Made by a program: the position numbers and the translations under genes
NCBI RefSeq assembly: GCF_022201045.2
Contig: NC_068558.1
Coordinates: 7,469,501 to 7,533,500 of the forward strand
DNA length: 64,000 nucleotides
Direction: 5' to 3'
Source: Citrus sinensis
Taxonomy: Eukaryota > Streptophyta > Magnoliopsida > Sapindales > Rutaceae
The notes under the pieces: model-generated
What the model was told of the DNA's origin: nothing
The model's input: only the letters and a program-made list of their open reading frames with translations
The model's database searches: none
In this document: piece by piece, positions 32,336-43,344 of the stretch
Position numbering within the stretch: the stretch's first letter is position 1
Layout of the letters: each line of letters starts with the position of its first letter

Positions 32336-33120
32336 ATGCTACAAGACGATGAGATCGTCGGAAGCTTACTGGAACAAATCCACTCCATAACTCACCCAAA
32401 ACAATTGTCACTGATAACGATCAGAGGCTCATTAGAATCCCCCAAAAACGACGACGTCTCAGTTTTCCCTCCCGTCAATCATGAAAACCTTCAGATTCCA
32501 TCCCACCCAACTCGAGATCAACGAAAGCAACAAGACCCATCTACCACATCGTCGTCGTCGCTGTCGTTACCGCCGTCCGATTTCAGTGCGGAGAGTTCTA
32601 AAGAAGTGAAGTTGGTTATTGGCTGGTTGGATTTCGGGCTTGAGATTTTGCGTGCCAAGATTATGAGTGCTTATTCTTGGTTTTGTAATGATGGGGAAAG
32701 TAGAAGGGTATTTGATTCTTTTGGGCCGGTGGCAGGAGTGGCGGTGTTGGTGTTGTGGTGGTGGTTGTGTCGGCGGATTAAGCGGGGACGGAGGGCGAGA
32801 GAGAGTGTGGAGCATTTGAAGCTGATTATCAAAGAGAAAGATGAGGTTTGTTTCTATTTTTATGTCAAGTTAAGTGTTTGATGAAATGCCCGCTCTTGTC
32901 TTTAGCTTAAAAGATGTTTGGGGAAATGCCAATGTTCAGAATTATGAACATATATAATTGCACCAAGGTAGCCACATTTTCAGTTAATTGTTCATAACAT
33001 AATTTGATTTTTTTTTTATTTTTTTGGCAGAAAATCAGTAAACTCTTGCATCAAATTGCTCAAATGAATGAAGTGCTTGTGGCTCGTCACAAAGTTCTGG
33101 CTTCAAAACTGGCAAATTAG
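32336..33120 (+). CDS. Small single-pass membrane protein, function unknown
   Basis: Two exons, 32336-32845 and 33031-33120, join in phase 0 (GAG|gt ... cag|AAA) to give 199 residues. The N-terminal half is polar and Ser/Pro-rich (about residues 35-85). A strongly hydrophobic segment follows (about 133-150, GVAVLVLWWWLC). Then come a basic stretch (RRIKRGRRARES) and a C-terminal coiled-coil-like helix (EHLKLIIKEKDE-KISKLLHQIAQMNEVL). The basic residues after the span predict a cytosolic C-terminus. A plausible splice pair and a conserved-looking coiled coil support a real gene. I do not recognise the family. It converges on the xylosyltransferase gene. Confidence 0.72.
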
Positions 33121-34395
33121 TTAGGCAGAGAAGCACTAGACTAGATTAGCTATTCTTTGGTACATGTTCTTCATTAGTGCAAAGCTCTTGCTCCTGTTAT
33201 TTTGCATGCTTTTGCGCAGAAGCTTGTACATGCTTTATTATTAAGTTCAAACTCTACCCCGCAAGGAAGCAACTGACATTATAGATTTACGGTATCACTT
33301 TTGGGCCATATGAAAGTTATGATCACCCCAAGTTTCTGCCGGTACATTGGAAATCCACCACATGAATATGACCAATTTCTGAATATAGATGGTTCATCAA
33401 AAGCTCTCTGTCTCAAGTTTATAAATTGTTTCCACAGAAGCAAATTCATTTGCATAATTATTGAAGCGTACACAAAACTGGGTTTCAAATCTAACAACTG
33501 TAAACTAGCAAAAGGTATCAGGAGTGCCTTGGCCACATCAAACATTTTTACAGCTTCTTTTCGGATTCTAGGGGCTTGATATTTCTAACAGAATACAAGG
33601 ATCTAACAGAATACAAGCATCTAGGTAAAATCCTCCCACACATTCACCAACTGCTTCAGATTGTGGGTCAGGTAACTTCATATAAATTCATTTATGTCGA
33701 AAAATGGAAGCTGACAAAATTGAAATAAATACTTCTCAGCTTTCAAATTCTGGTTTTTCAAGTATCTACCAATGCAGATAGTAATACAACCGAAAACACC
33801 ACACTCCAAGAAATGGGAAATCTAAACTTGAAATGGCAATCACTCCAAGAAGGCAAGAATTGGGAAAACTAAGCATGAAACTTCAGAAAAATAACAGACC
33901 ATAACACTACTTGCTAAACAACCCACTAGAAAAGACACAGCAAATCTTAAAAAAAGCTATAATTGCAACCAAAAGGTTTATTAGTCTATTTCACAGCAAG
34001 ACAATTGGATTTTCAAACTGTCTTTACCTCCCATTGGTCCTGGAACTTATTATCTACTTGTCAAATCATTACAAATCCCGAAACTTGAACATAAGAATTG
34101 CTCATAATCAATGACAATTTCCGGAGAAAGAAATAAAGACATGACAAAATAGAAAGGAAAACTATGCTGCAAAGTCTATGTAAATTTCCTTAATAAATTA
34201 GCAAAAAACATCAGAATGACAAACTAAAGTTTACAAAGAATTGTACTCATTTGTTCTCAAAGGAGCACTGAGACATATTGCAAGCAAAACTTAATCAGAA
34301 GGAGAAAAGTGTTAACAGATTTGAATCTGATTTGTAAAGGAATTTCATTACCTACACATTATGGCACATTGAATTTGATGTTTAAGTTTCACTTC
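33121..34395. other. Spacer between two convergent genes
   Basis: Holds the 3' ends of the membrane-protein gene (+) and the xylosyltransferase gene (-). Short open frames (33279-33545, 33301-33579) show no family signature. No RNA gene or repeat recognised. Confidence 0.5.
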
Positions 34396-35772
34396 CTAGT
34401 TCTGTGATCCACTCTTATCAGTAACTGAATGACGAAATTGATCCACGAACTCCAAAGGAGCGGTCGTGTCGTTCCTAATCCTCTTAATCTTGGGACTCAA
34501 CAAGCCCCTATGACCAAATCCATACAGCTTAATAACTTGATTATCAGCAAAATTGAATGCCCTCTCCATGCTCTTCAAGCATCTCTCAACTGGATAATCC
34601 CCATAACTCCCGCAAGGCTTGCAACCAACAAAATGAGTCACAAATGGCCACCTTTCATCACCTAACCCCGGATGATACTTCTCCATCATCTCCTCATACC
34701 TATCAACCAACCCAACCCAATACCCGTGCAAATAGAACTCACTCTCAATAAACACTTTATCAATCCACTTATCCTTCTGTGTCAACAACAAATAAATCAG
34801 AGCCGACTGATCATCAGCCTCAAAAGCCGGTCTCCCTTTCAAATAAGCCGTCATAATCTTCCCAGCCTCGTCTCTTATCACCCCTTTCGGTCCATATGGC
34901 GCCCAAGCATCAAGTAAATCCAACGACCACTGACAATTCCTAAACAAGAAACTCCCCGTATTCAAAGCAATCCATGACTTCTGAATAAACATCAAATCGT
35001 GGTACCCATGAACCACCAAATTATAATCCTTATACTTGTCCATAGGAAGCTCAAACACCATATCGGTAAACATAGCATCACTATCCATCCACCAAATCCA
35101 TTCAATCTCAGGATGAGACAACATCAATTTCCTTAGCAAAGGCAATTTCGCCCAGTACCCAGATAACTCCTTATCTAAATGAGCCATATTATAAATAATC
35201 TCAATCCCATGAAGCCTACAATAGTCAATCTTATTCTTAACAGATTTCAGCAAGTAATGATCGCCAATTGGATTATCACAAGGCTTAGGAGTGGAGCCGG
35301 TAACGAGCAAAATCTTAGGCTTACCGTCAACATGGCTCGGAAACTCAGCGTTATGACTCAGCCAAGCCTTACGATCCAGGTCCCAGGAGGATATTTTGGG
35401 ACCCAGAGAGTAAGTGGCATTGGGGTTGGTCTCCGAGTCGGAGGGTTCATCCGGATCGTCCGGGTCGACGTCGGAGCGGATCTCGGCGAGGACACGGTTG
35501 GCCTCCTCGATGAGCTGCTGGTTGATGGTTTCTTCGTCGGGGCTGCTGAAGTTGACACCGATGGTGCCACGTAGGACGAGAATGGTAACGAAGCCACAGA
35601 GGATGGTGATCTTGATGTTGTTGAAGGTCTTCTGGATCTGCCTGCCACGCGGCATGGCTCCACGTCCGGTCCTGCCGTTGGCGGCGGAGGCTGCGTTGGT
35701 GGTGGGAAGAACGCCGCCTGCTGCAGCGCCCGTTGAGGATCTCTTCAGAGGCGTGAAATTGTCTTGCCCCAT
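34396..35772 (-). CDS. XXT5: Xyloglucan 6-xylosyltransferase (GT34), XXT5-like
   Basis: A single exon of 458 residues. The start is the ATG at 35772-35770 (protein begins MGQDN); two codons further upstream the frame has only TTG. Residues about 1-54 are a short Gly/Arg-rich cytosolic tail, 55-73 a signal anchor (ITILCGFVTILVLRGTIGV), then a stem and the GT34 catalytic domain. The DXD metal/UDP-xylose motif is WWMDSDAMF (Asp near 230-232). GDHYLLKSVKNKIDYCRLHG, HFVGCKPCGSYGDYPVERC and LYGFGHRGLLSPKIKRIRN are family blocks. The MGQD start and RGRQIQKTFNNIKITILCG match Arabidopsis XXT5 (At1g74380) and its sisters XXT3/4 rather than XXT1/2. It is a Golgi type II protein adding xylose to the xyloglucan backbone. 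Confidence 0.95.
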   Translation of the reverse strand: MGQDNFTPLKRSSTGAAAGGVLPTTNAASAANGRTGRGAMPRGRQIQKTFNNIKITILCGFVTILVLRGTIGVNFSSPDEETINQQLIEEANRVLAEIRSDVDPDDPDEPSDSETNPNATYSLGPKISSWDLDRKAWLSHNAEFPSHVDGKPKILLVTGSTPKPCDNPIGDHYLLKSVKNKIDYCRLHGIEIIYNMAHLDKELSGYWAKLPLLRKLMLSHPEIEWIWWMDSDAMFTDMVFELPMDKYKDYNLVVHGYHDLMFIQKSWIALNTGSFLFRNCQWSLDLLDAWAPYGPKGVIRDEAGKIMTAYLKGRPAFEADDQSALIYLLLTQKDKWIDKVFIESEFYLHGYWVGLVDRYEEMMEKYHPGLGDERWPFVTHFVGCKPCGSYGDYPVERCLKSMERAFNFADNQVIKLYGFGHRGLLSPKIKRIRNDTTAPLEFVDQFRHSVTDKSGSQN

Positions 35773-37448
35773 GTGCAATCTCAGAGAGATATATATAATT
35801 AATTATAATTTAGTTTTTAGTTTCTTTTTCTTTCTTTCCGTTATCCGGAGTTCATGGAGTGACTCTTTTAAGTTATACGTGGTTTTTCGAACAATGGGGG
35901 ATCTGAGTTTTGGGGTCTGAAAAATTGTCTGTTCTGTTTTGTTCTGTTACACGATTTTATTAGAGTTTTAGAAAGGGAGTGCTTGTAAGAATTCCAAATG
36001 CGTTCGCTTCAGGCAAGGCCGTGTTTGTCAGTTGTCACTTGGAGAGTGGAGATTACTTGTTTCCAAACACCGACTTTGACGTTTTATTTTTCTTTTTCTT
36101 TTTTATTTTACTATCCAATAAAATAATATTGGTTCCGGATTTTCTGCCTCAGGAGGAAATATACTAATGTAATTATTGATTTTACGATCTTATTTGGTTA
36201 ATTAATTGGTCTACGTTTCTAAAAATAACATCCGAATTGATGCCGGTTAATGTATTTTGGATGATTGAAAATAATTTCAATATTATATTCATATTTACTT
36301 TAAGTATTCTTATATTTCATCCGATGATTAAATTTTATCATTTTTATTCGCCTTTTAACAATCGCGAGGCTGGGAGGTCCTACGCCTAAAGTATGCAAAA
36401 GTGCCGATAGAGAATTCCATCGCCAGAGATGTTGATAGATGCTTGCCACTGTACTTGGTTGTTATCTTTATGACTTTTATCTCCTTCAAAGTGCTCTTTT
36501 TTTCTAGCTATGAATTGAAAGTAAGAAAAGATGAGAGCATTTTTGTAAATCAATCAAATTGTTGGGCAATTTCTGCAAAGTTTCTAATAGCTTTCGATTT
36601 ACGGACATGGAAGTCAGTTAAACGTGGGTTGAGATGTGGGATGTGGCCCAATGGATCACAACTTGGAATTAGCCATGTTCAGTTTTTAACAAACAACAGC
36701 CAGCCAGCCGCGTGCCAGCTCTTTTTAGATCCGTACTCTTTTCTTATTAAATTAGTTACACCAGAAATTAACACCATACTTTAACATGCTACTAATATTT
36801 TGTTACTTGTTTTGAACCGTGTCTGCTGCTAAAGATTCCGCGTATTAGGAGGGAGAGTGGGGGGCGCCATATTCAAGCATTAGACAGACAAGGACCAAAC
36901 TAAACTAATTAAAAATTTGCAATTTGCACGTACAAAGTAAATTAAGAAGTCAATATTTTTAATCCTAAAGGAAATTAAATTTAATTCACACATCTACAGC
37001 AATAGGTCTTAAGTTGTGCCGACGCTACCGTCACCAATACACAATGCGTATGATGACTTTGAATTTAATGGAGGCGAATTTGGATAAGAGTGGAATGGGG
37101 TATGTCTGAGCAGCAGCCAACCAACAATGGCAGATGCAATCTGTCCGTAATTTCTCATCCAGGAGAATAATATGTGAATGTCCGCACTCAGTCTTGGGTC
37201 CTCTTTTCCTGAAATTTATGTTGGGGCTAATTCGTCTGGTTTTTTTCTCACTTGTAGGTGAAAATGAAAAATGACCCTACACGCTGCTGAAATACTCTTT
37301 ACGTGCCGTGTGGCTGAATTTGTGGAAAGCACATTTTGTTCATTTTCGGTCACCTAATTCTAAGTTTCTAACTGCCTCCCGCCCCTTTTTTTTAATTTAA
37401 TTTTATGTTTCTTCTTCCAGCATATTTGGGTCAACTTTTGTATTGATA
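35773..37448. other. XXT5 upstream region and spacer
   Basis: Promoter side of the minus-strand xylosyltransferase gene. A TATATATAATTAATT stretch lies immediately upstream of its ATG, probably too close to serve as its TATA box. A 127-codon frame (36401-36784) has no family signature. No other gene seen. Confidence 0.45.
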
Positions 37449-38215
37449 GCAACCAGTAGCGGCTCTTTTCCTAGGGCCCCACAATGTAAAAAAGATCCCA
37501 AATTTTTTTTCAAAATTATAACTATTAAGTTTTTAATTTATATATTATTATTATTTTATAATAATTTTTCCATAAATAAATAATTAAATCCCTACAAAAT
37601 CTCTTGTTGACGTTAGGATTAACATTTTTTTATCCTATTTATTCCTATAAAATCTCTAATTAACATTACTTCATTTAAAACTCTATAAAAACTAAATAAT
37701 TGTTAACTTAGTATTATCCATTACAATTGTTAAGTGATGATGGTTTAAAAACTTATTGCATTAATCTTGAAAATGCTTTAAAACATGATACACTTTCTGA
37801 TATAAATGGTTTAAATTTGTTTTCAAAGTTAAGAATTTTAAAAGAAATTTTTCAAAGTGAAAAAGAATACCCCACTTGATGTACTTAATTATTTGAAAAA
37901 ATTTGATTCTTTTCCAAATGCAAATGTTGTTTATAGAAATATTATTAATGATACCAGTAACAGTTGCTTCTACAGAAAGAAATTTTTCAAAATTAAAATT
38001 GATAAAAACTTATTTAAGATCAATTAAATGGATTAGCTATGTTATTTAATAAGAAAAATATACTAGCGAAATTAGAATATAAAAATTTGATCAATAATTT
38101 TGCATCTCATAAAGTTAGGAAAATTGATTTTAAATAAATGAATTTTTATTAATAATTAAAAAAAAAATCTTATTGAAACAATTTGCCTAAGTCACCAAAA
38201 TTCGTTGAGCTGGTC
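37449..38215 (+). pseudogene. hAT transposon relic with transposase C-terminus
   Basis: Around 37925-38137 a broken frame encodes the hAT dimerisation domain: PVTVASTERNFSKLKLIKTY, then after a frameshift LNGLAMLF and KLEYKNLINNFASHKVRKID, ending in a stop near 38137. Upstream, about 37735-37900, a weaker match continues (LNLFSKLRILKEIF, DVLNYLKKFDSFP). The left end (GTAGCGGCTCTTTTCCTAGG near 37455) and right end (CCTAAGTCACCAAAATTCGTTGAGCTG near 38190) resemble the GC-richer terminal sequences of plant hAT elements. It is internally deleted and clearly inactive. Exact ends and 8-bp target duplication were not established. Confidence 0.75.
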
Positions 38216-38578
38216 AATTAAGTGATGGTACTTCATCAAGCAGCAACTTAGAACTGTCAAGCGGCTGAATAATGTTGGCAGCAGAATCAAACTAGGCTTT
38301 ATGTGAATAACTAGACAAGATCACAAGACATTCATATCAGATGGGTTTAGGATGCCCTTGAATACCATCAAGGTGCAAACAGATAAGCTAGATGAACAAA
38401 CAAGGAAAACGAAGGCAGTTCAGGAGAAGCATTGTCAGCAGAAATATGGTTAACTTTATGAATTATTGTGCAAAAGAATAGTCCCTGTTGCATGGTTTTG
38501 CAACAACATTACCTGAGCTATCATTGGATACAAAAGATGAAAAGAATTATATGCAATGTGGAAAGGCTACCTGTTATC
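38216..38578. other. PPR 3' flank
   Basis: About 360 bases between the hAT relic and the PPR stop codon, probably including the PPR 3' UTR. Nothing else recognised. Confidence 0.5.
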
Positions 38579-40060
38579 TTAAGCAGGATTCTTTTTATTC
38601 TTCTTTTTCTTGCTTTTCTTCTTCTTATCGACTTCTATAACAGTCTTCTTAACTTGTGCTTCGATGTTGGGTGTGGTGCTGCCAAGGCAGCCTTCAGTTG
38701 GTTTCCTTCTTGGGTGGAACACCTCAGTAATAGAGGGATCCAGCACATTGCTTGAGCAGCTTAGAGTAAGACCCATAACCATGGCCTCATCCCATAGCTC
38801 ACGACCCTTTACAAAGTCTCCCCCTTGACATACCTTGGGTATGAGCACATCATAAACTGGTCCATAACCACCCAATGAGCTTCTCTTCATCCGTTCAAAA
38901 AGCTCAAGTGCAAAGTTCACCCTCTCAACCCCACAAAGAATACCAATCAAATCATAGTAAAACTTGCGATCTGGTATAAGCCCCTCTTCAATCATCTCAT
39001 CAACTATCTTATTCCCTTTGCCAAACCTCCCACTCAGATACAACACCCTTGCAACAAGATAATAGCTAACCCAATCTGGAGCACAACCTGACTTTTTCAT
39101 CTGTTCAAGAACTCGGCAAGATTCCTTCACTCTTCTCGTCCTCCCTAAACAAGAAAGCAATATGTTATAACTAATCGAGGTTGGGGCAATCCTATAGGAC
39201 CTCATTTCCATCATCACGTTCAAAGCTTCAGGAACAAGACCAGACGGATTGCGTTTAAGGTTTCTCTCACACAGGCCCCTAAGAAACGTGTTATAGCAAA
39301 ACAAATCCGGCATAAACCCAGCTGACTTCATCTCTTTGATAATCTTCCGTGCTGCCTTAACATTCTCCTGCATAGACCACCCATAAATAAGACTCCTATA
39401 AATACAAAGCTCCACACCGGATATCTTATCCTTATGATGATAAACAACCCCTTCTGCTCTCCTAGCATGCCCCTTGGCACAAAGAGCACTAACAATGGCA
39501 GAAACCGTAACACTATCTTGCACGCACTTGAACTTCTCCAAGTTCTTGAAAATACCCAACGCTTCGTCCTCTCTCCCTAGTTTAACCAATGTCTCAACTA
39601 AAACACCAAAACTCTGAGTCTCCATCACGCGACCCTCTTTCCTTAAGTCAGAAACCAATATATTCATCGCCATATGATCTTTCTTTTCTGCAAAGACGCG
39701 AATTGCATGATTATAATCCTTGTCTTCCAAACTAGCACTCAAATTCTTACATGACCAAAGGAAAAACCGAAGTAGTCTTCTAGTGGGTGCTTCATGTTTG
39801 CAAGAATCAATGACTTGGGTAACAAGCGATGAACTTAAAGAACCTGTAAATTGATTTAGACTTAATTCTAAGTCATCTAGACCACCAATTGTACTTGAAA
39901 CGACCTTACAAAGCTCCTTCAGCTCGTGCGATACTTGATTGGACGGCACCATGGAGTAGAGAGAGAGTAAAAGATGCTCGGATTTCTGGGTATCTACGCG
40001 TTGTAGCAGCAAGCTTCTCCATTTTGGCTTCAATAAGAAGTGCATCTCCTTTGAGAACAT
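38579..40060 (-). CDS. Mitochondrial pentatricopeptide repeat protein (At5g61370-like)
   Basis: One exon, 493 residues. A TGA lies immediately before the ATG at 40060-40058, so the start is set by the frame. P-class PPR motifs run from about residue 130 to 430, for example VSAIVSALCAKGHARRAEGV, CYNTFLRGLCERNL, SYNILLSCLGRTRRVKESCR and YYDLIGILCGVERVNFALEL. The N-terminus has a basic, amphipathic, presequence-like character (LKPKWRSLLLQR). The C-terminus is unusual: a lysine-rich tail (DKKKKSKKKKNKKNPA). PPR proteins bind organellar RNA one base per repeat. From synteny and sequence it should be the counterpart of At5g61370, annotated as mitochondrial. It is head-to-head with the VTI1 gene. 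Confidence 0.92.
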   Translation of the reverse strand: MFSKEMHFLLKPKWRSLLLQRVDTQKSEHLLLSLYSMVPSNQVSHELKELCKVVSSTIGGLDDLELSLNQFTGSLSSSLVTQVIDSCKHEAPTRRLLRFFLWSCKNLSASLEDKDYNHAIRVFAEKKDHMAMNILVSDLRKEGRVMETQSFGVLVETLVKLGREDEALGIFKNLEKFKCVQDSVTVSAIVSALCAKGHARRAEGVVYHHKDKISGVELCIYRSLIYGWSMQENVKAARKIIKEMKSAGFMPDLFCYNTFLRGLCERNLKRNPSGLVPEALNVMMEMRSYRIAPTSISYNILLSCLGRTRRVKESCRVLEQMKKSGCAPDWVSYYLVARVLYLSGRFGKGNKIVDEMIEEGLIPDRKFYYDLIGILCGVERVNFALELFERMKRSSLGGYGPVYDVLIPKVCQGGDFVKGRELWDEAMVMGLTLSCSSNVLDPSITEVFHPRRKPTEGCLGSTTPNIEAQVKKTVIEVDKKKKSKKKKNKKNPA

Positions 40061-40719
40061 TCATCGAACAAGTGGTGCCTAATACTTCTAAACCAGAGAC
40101 TTTGACTTGAAACAATTCGCATGTGATTACGAACCGTTCGATAAAAATACCAGCATGATTCAATACGAAGTGGATGTAATATCACGCAACATTTTTTGAC
40201 AGCAAAATCAACTTGCTCTTTTTTGTTAGTTAATTATTATTATTATCTTCTTTTCTTTTCTGTTTTTACGCGGGTAACGGTTAGATTCTCATAGAGGAGG
40301 AAGTGACAGAAAAAGGAATTAACAAAGGCTGGTTTTTTTGTAATTAAAGTGTACCGTTAAGGGCATTACTGTACATTGACAACTTCCTTGGCAATTTTTC
40401 ATAAATAATGACAAAATTTGTAAATGCAAAAGCAATGCTCAAAAAGACAGAATATTTCACCTGGATCTTCCGGTGCCTAATTTCCTTCTCACCGATCGTC
40501 TCCACGATCACTTCCCGGTATCCTCCGATTTCTCTTTATCGTTATCTAATTAATTAAATAATAATATATCTTTGTTTATATATTTGTAACCGTAATTCAA
40601 ATGTGATCGTCCATTGAAGCTTTTCACTTATAAATTCAATTTCAATGTTTTAATTTTTGGTTCAAATTTTTTTTTATTTTCTGATTGCTATCAAAAGTTA
40701 GTGAGGGATTCGGGCGAAG
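40061..40719. promoter_or_regulatory. Shared divergent promoter region, PPR / VTI1
   Basis: The ATGs of the PPR gene (-) and the SNARE gene (+) are 659 bases apart, so this interval must hold both promoters and 5' UTRs. I see no clear TATA box for either. AT-rich blocks lie at 40225-40260 and 40540-40600. Confidence 0.55.
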
Positions 40720-42789
40720 ATGAGCCAGGTGTTTGAAGGATACGAGCGCCAATACTGCGAGCTCTCTGCTGGATTATCGCGGAAGTGCACAGCGGCAAGT
40801 GCTCTTGATGGAGGTGAAATATCACATAATTAATAACAATCTTATATAGATCAACTGTTTTTGCATGTGTGTGTGTGTGTGTGTTACTGATGAAAATGTT
40901 GCATCAAAGTCTTTAATAGAATTGGTTTACATATTTAATAATTTTGTATTGCATGATTTGATTCTGGTGATCAAATCCGCATGTGTCTTTCGGCTGTATT
41001 TGCTTTTTTAATTGAACGGTCTAAGTAATCATAGTACTTGTTGTTAATTGGTTTACATTCTCATAAGAGTGATTGTAAATTACAGATCAGGTCAGATGAT
41101 TTATATGTTATAGAGAGCGGTATAATTGTTAGATGAGGGCCTGCCAAAACTAAGATATATAATGTCCTGCAGTCCTTTCTACACCTTTTTCCCCCCTTGA
41201 AGTGCCTTTTTTTTTTTTAAATGCACATAAAGTTTAGAAGAAAACAGTCGTATGGTCCATTTTACCATTCCATTCATCCAATACTATCATTTTGCTTTTG
41301 ATATAGAAAAAGTAGATTGTCAACTTCAAATGCCAAACAAGCATTCTCAAGAATCTAAACTGAGTATATATCTTTATTGCAATTGCTAGGTGTGTTTCTT
41401 TTCTTTTACGATCTTTTCGTTGTGTCGTGGACTGGTTTACACTTCAAAACTATCTCCGTATATTCTCATTTGCAATAGCTATCTATTTCTTCTTACTGCT
41501 TTGGACATTTATTTATTAGATGATTTATTCTCTCATGAAAAGCAACTTAGCTTTTGTATATTCTCTTCCCCTGTGTTTAATTGTTGAATCTGTTGTTTGG
41601 ATCATTTTTTTTTTCTTACAATTTCATGCATTCTTGATTTGCAGAGCTGAAAAAGCAGAAACTTTCTGAAATTAAAACTGGATTGGATGATGCTGATGCT
41701 CTGGTATTTTAGAAGCTATTTTTTTATGGCTTAAAACTTCTTCCAGTATTCTTGAACTTGACATGTAGTTGAAATTATCTAGATTCGGAAAATGGACCTA
41801 GAGGCAAGAAGTTTGCAGCCGAGTGTGAAGGCAATGCTTCTGTCTAAGTTAAGAGAATACAAAACCGATTTGAACAATTTGAAAAATGAAGTGAAAAGAG
41901 TCACATCAGGTAATGTCAACCAGGCTGCCCGCGATGAGTTGTTGGAGTCGGGAATGGCAGATGCAATGATGGTGTGTATTTCTTGATTGGTGCAGCTGTT
42001 TTTCTTTTCTTTTCTTTTTTTTGAAGGCATTAAAATGTGACCCAACTAATACTGAGATCATGTACATTTGAAGGCATTAAAATATGAACCTTGTCTTTTT
42101 CATAGGTGTTTGAATTAAATTCTTACTTCTAAATCTATAAATTTCATACTTAAGAATGTTCGGTTCTTAAAACTATATTAACCATTTTTGGTAACCTGGT
42201 GAATGTCTAGATTTATCCAAAACTATATTAACCATTTTTGGTAAGCTGGTGAATCTCTAGTTTTATCCAAAAGTTATTTTGTAATTTACTTTAATCTCAG
42301 AAGCTCTCCAAATGGGTCTTGTGAATAATTATCAGTATTTTGGTTTGCGGTGTACCCTTTTGAAACTTGTGGAAAATGGATAGGTATCGGCTGATCAAAG
42401 GGGAAGATTGTTGATGTCAACAGAGAGGCTAAACCACTCGACAGACCGAATTAAGGAGAGTAGAAGAACAATGCTGGAAACGGAAGAGCTTGGAGTCTCG
42501 ATCCTGCAAGATTTGCATCAACAACGCCAATCTCTTCTGCACGCTCATAACACGGTATGCCCTTCGAGTTCTTTAATAGTGGTTTACTTAGGCGGTCATG
42601 GCTGGTGTTATAAAAGTCTTATTTTTACTTGTGTAGCTCCATGGGGTGGATGACAATATTAGCAAAAGCAAGAAGATCCTGACAGCCATGTCAAGAAGGA
42701 TGAGCAGGGACAAATGGATCATGGGCTCCATAATCTCAGTTCTTGTCTTTGCTATTTTACTTATACTTTATTTTAAGCTCACTCGTTAG
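40720..42789 (+). CDS. VTI1: VTI1-type Qb-SNARE
   Basis: Five exons, 40720-40813, 41645-41703, 41783-41971, 42384-42554 and 42637-42789, give 221 residues, the same length I recall for Arabidopsis VTI11. It starts MSQVFEGYERQYCELSA. Residues about 10-95 form the three-helix V-SNARE N-terminal domain (KMDLEARSL, KLREYKTDLNNLK). About 130-190 is the SNARE helix (LETEELGVSILQDLHQQRQS, with the central glutamine in HQQRQ). About 199-217 is the tail anchor (IMGSIISVLVFAILLILYF). VTI1 proteins mediate fusion at the trans-Golgi network, prevacuolar compartment and vacuole. The sequence looks nearer VTI11/VTI13 than VTI12. Intron 1 has a TG microsatellite (about 40864-40883) and intron 3 a 50-bp tandem repeat. 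Confidence 0.95.
42169..42268. repeat. Two-copy 50-bp tandem repeat in VTI1 intron 3
   Basis: AAACTATATTAACCATTTTT begins at about 42169 and again at about 42219. Each copy ends in TTTATCCAA. Copies differ at a few bases. Confidence 0.9.
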
Positions 42790-43220
42790 CCTGCCGGTGT
42801 GCAAGTTGTTGAATACATTTGCAACCTGTGCTGCTTGGCATCATTCACCCAATGCTTATGGAGTAACCTTTGCAAATTCTGCATGTATGTGATACAGCCC
42901 GTGACCCCCTGCACTGGGAGGCCTGAAACTAGAATATTAAACAAACCATAATGGTGACGAATGTGAGGAGAGACTCTTGACTTTCTATCGACAAATCGCA
43001 TTTCACAGAAAAAAATTTCCATTTATATTAATTTTCAGGTATTCAAGATAATCTGTTTGCTGATCCATAGCCAAAATTCTTTTACCATGTCACCTGGTTG
43101 CTTCTAAATTTCGTGTAAAATCTGGTCTTGTTTTGCAGTTTCCCCCTTTTTCTCCCCACTGGACAAGTTATTATTGTGTAATGGCATTTCTCCTCTGGCT
43201 GTATCTTATACAGGAGAAAA
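42790..43220. other. VTI1 3' UTR and flank
   Basis: Sequence following the VTI1 stop codon, most likely 3' UTR. No second gene is apparent. Confidence 0.5.
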
Positions 43221-43344
43221 CTATGGTGCAACGGTGGTACCATGCCACCATTGCACTCAGCCGTTGGATCCCAATGGATCAATTCATCTAAGTGGATCCA
43301 ATGGCTAGATGCAATGATGGCACGGTACCACCGTTGCACCGTAG
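43221..43344. repeat. 124-bp hairpin (foldback element)
   Basis: The left arm begins CTATGGTGCAACGGTGGTAC and the right arm ends GTACCACCGTTGCACCGTAG, its near-complement. The two arms are about 50 bases each with few mismatches around a loop of about 20 bases (near 43271-43292). The repeat is moderately GC-rich against AT-rich flanks. It lies between the convergent 3' ends of VTI1 and TOC1. Probably a small foldback MITE; its RNA could fold on either strand. Confidence 0.85.

Noticed and set aside
43221-43344. microRNA precursor
   Set aside because: The arms are too long and nearly perfect for a typical plant miRNA, and no target or conserved mature sequence is recognisable. A foldback MITE is the better reading.
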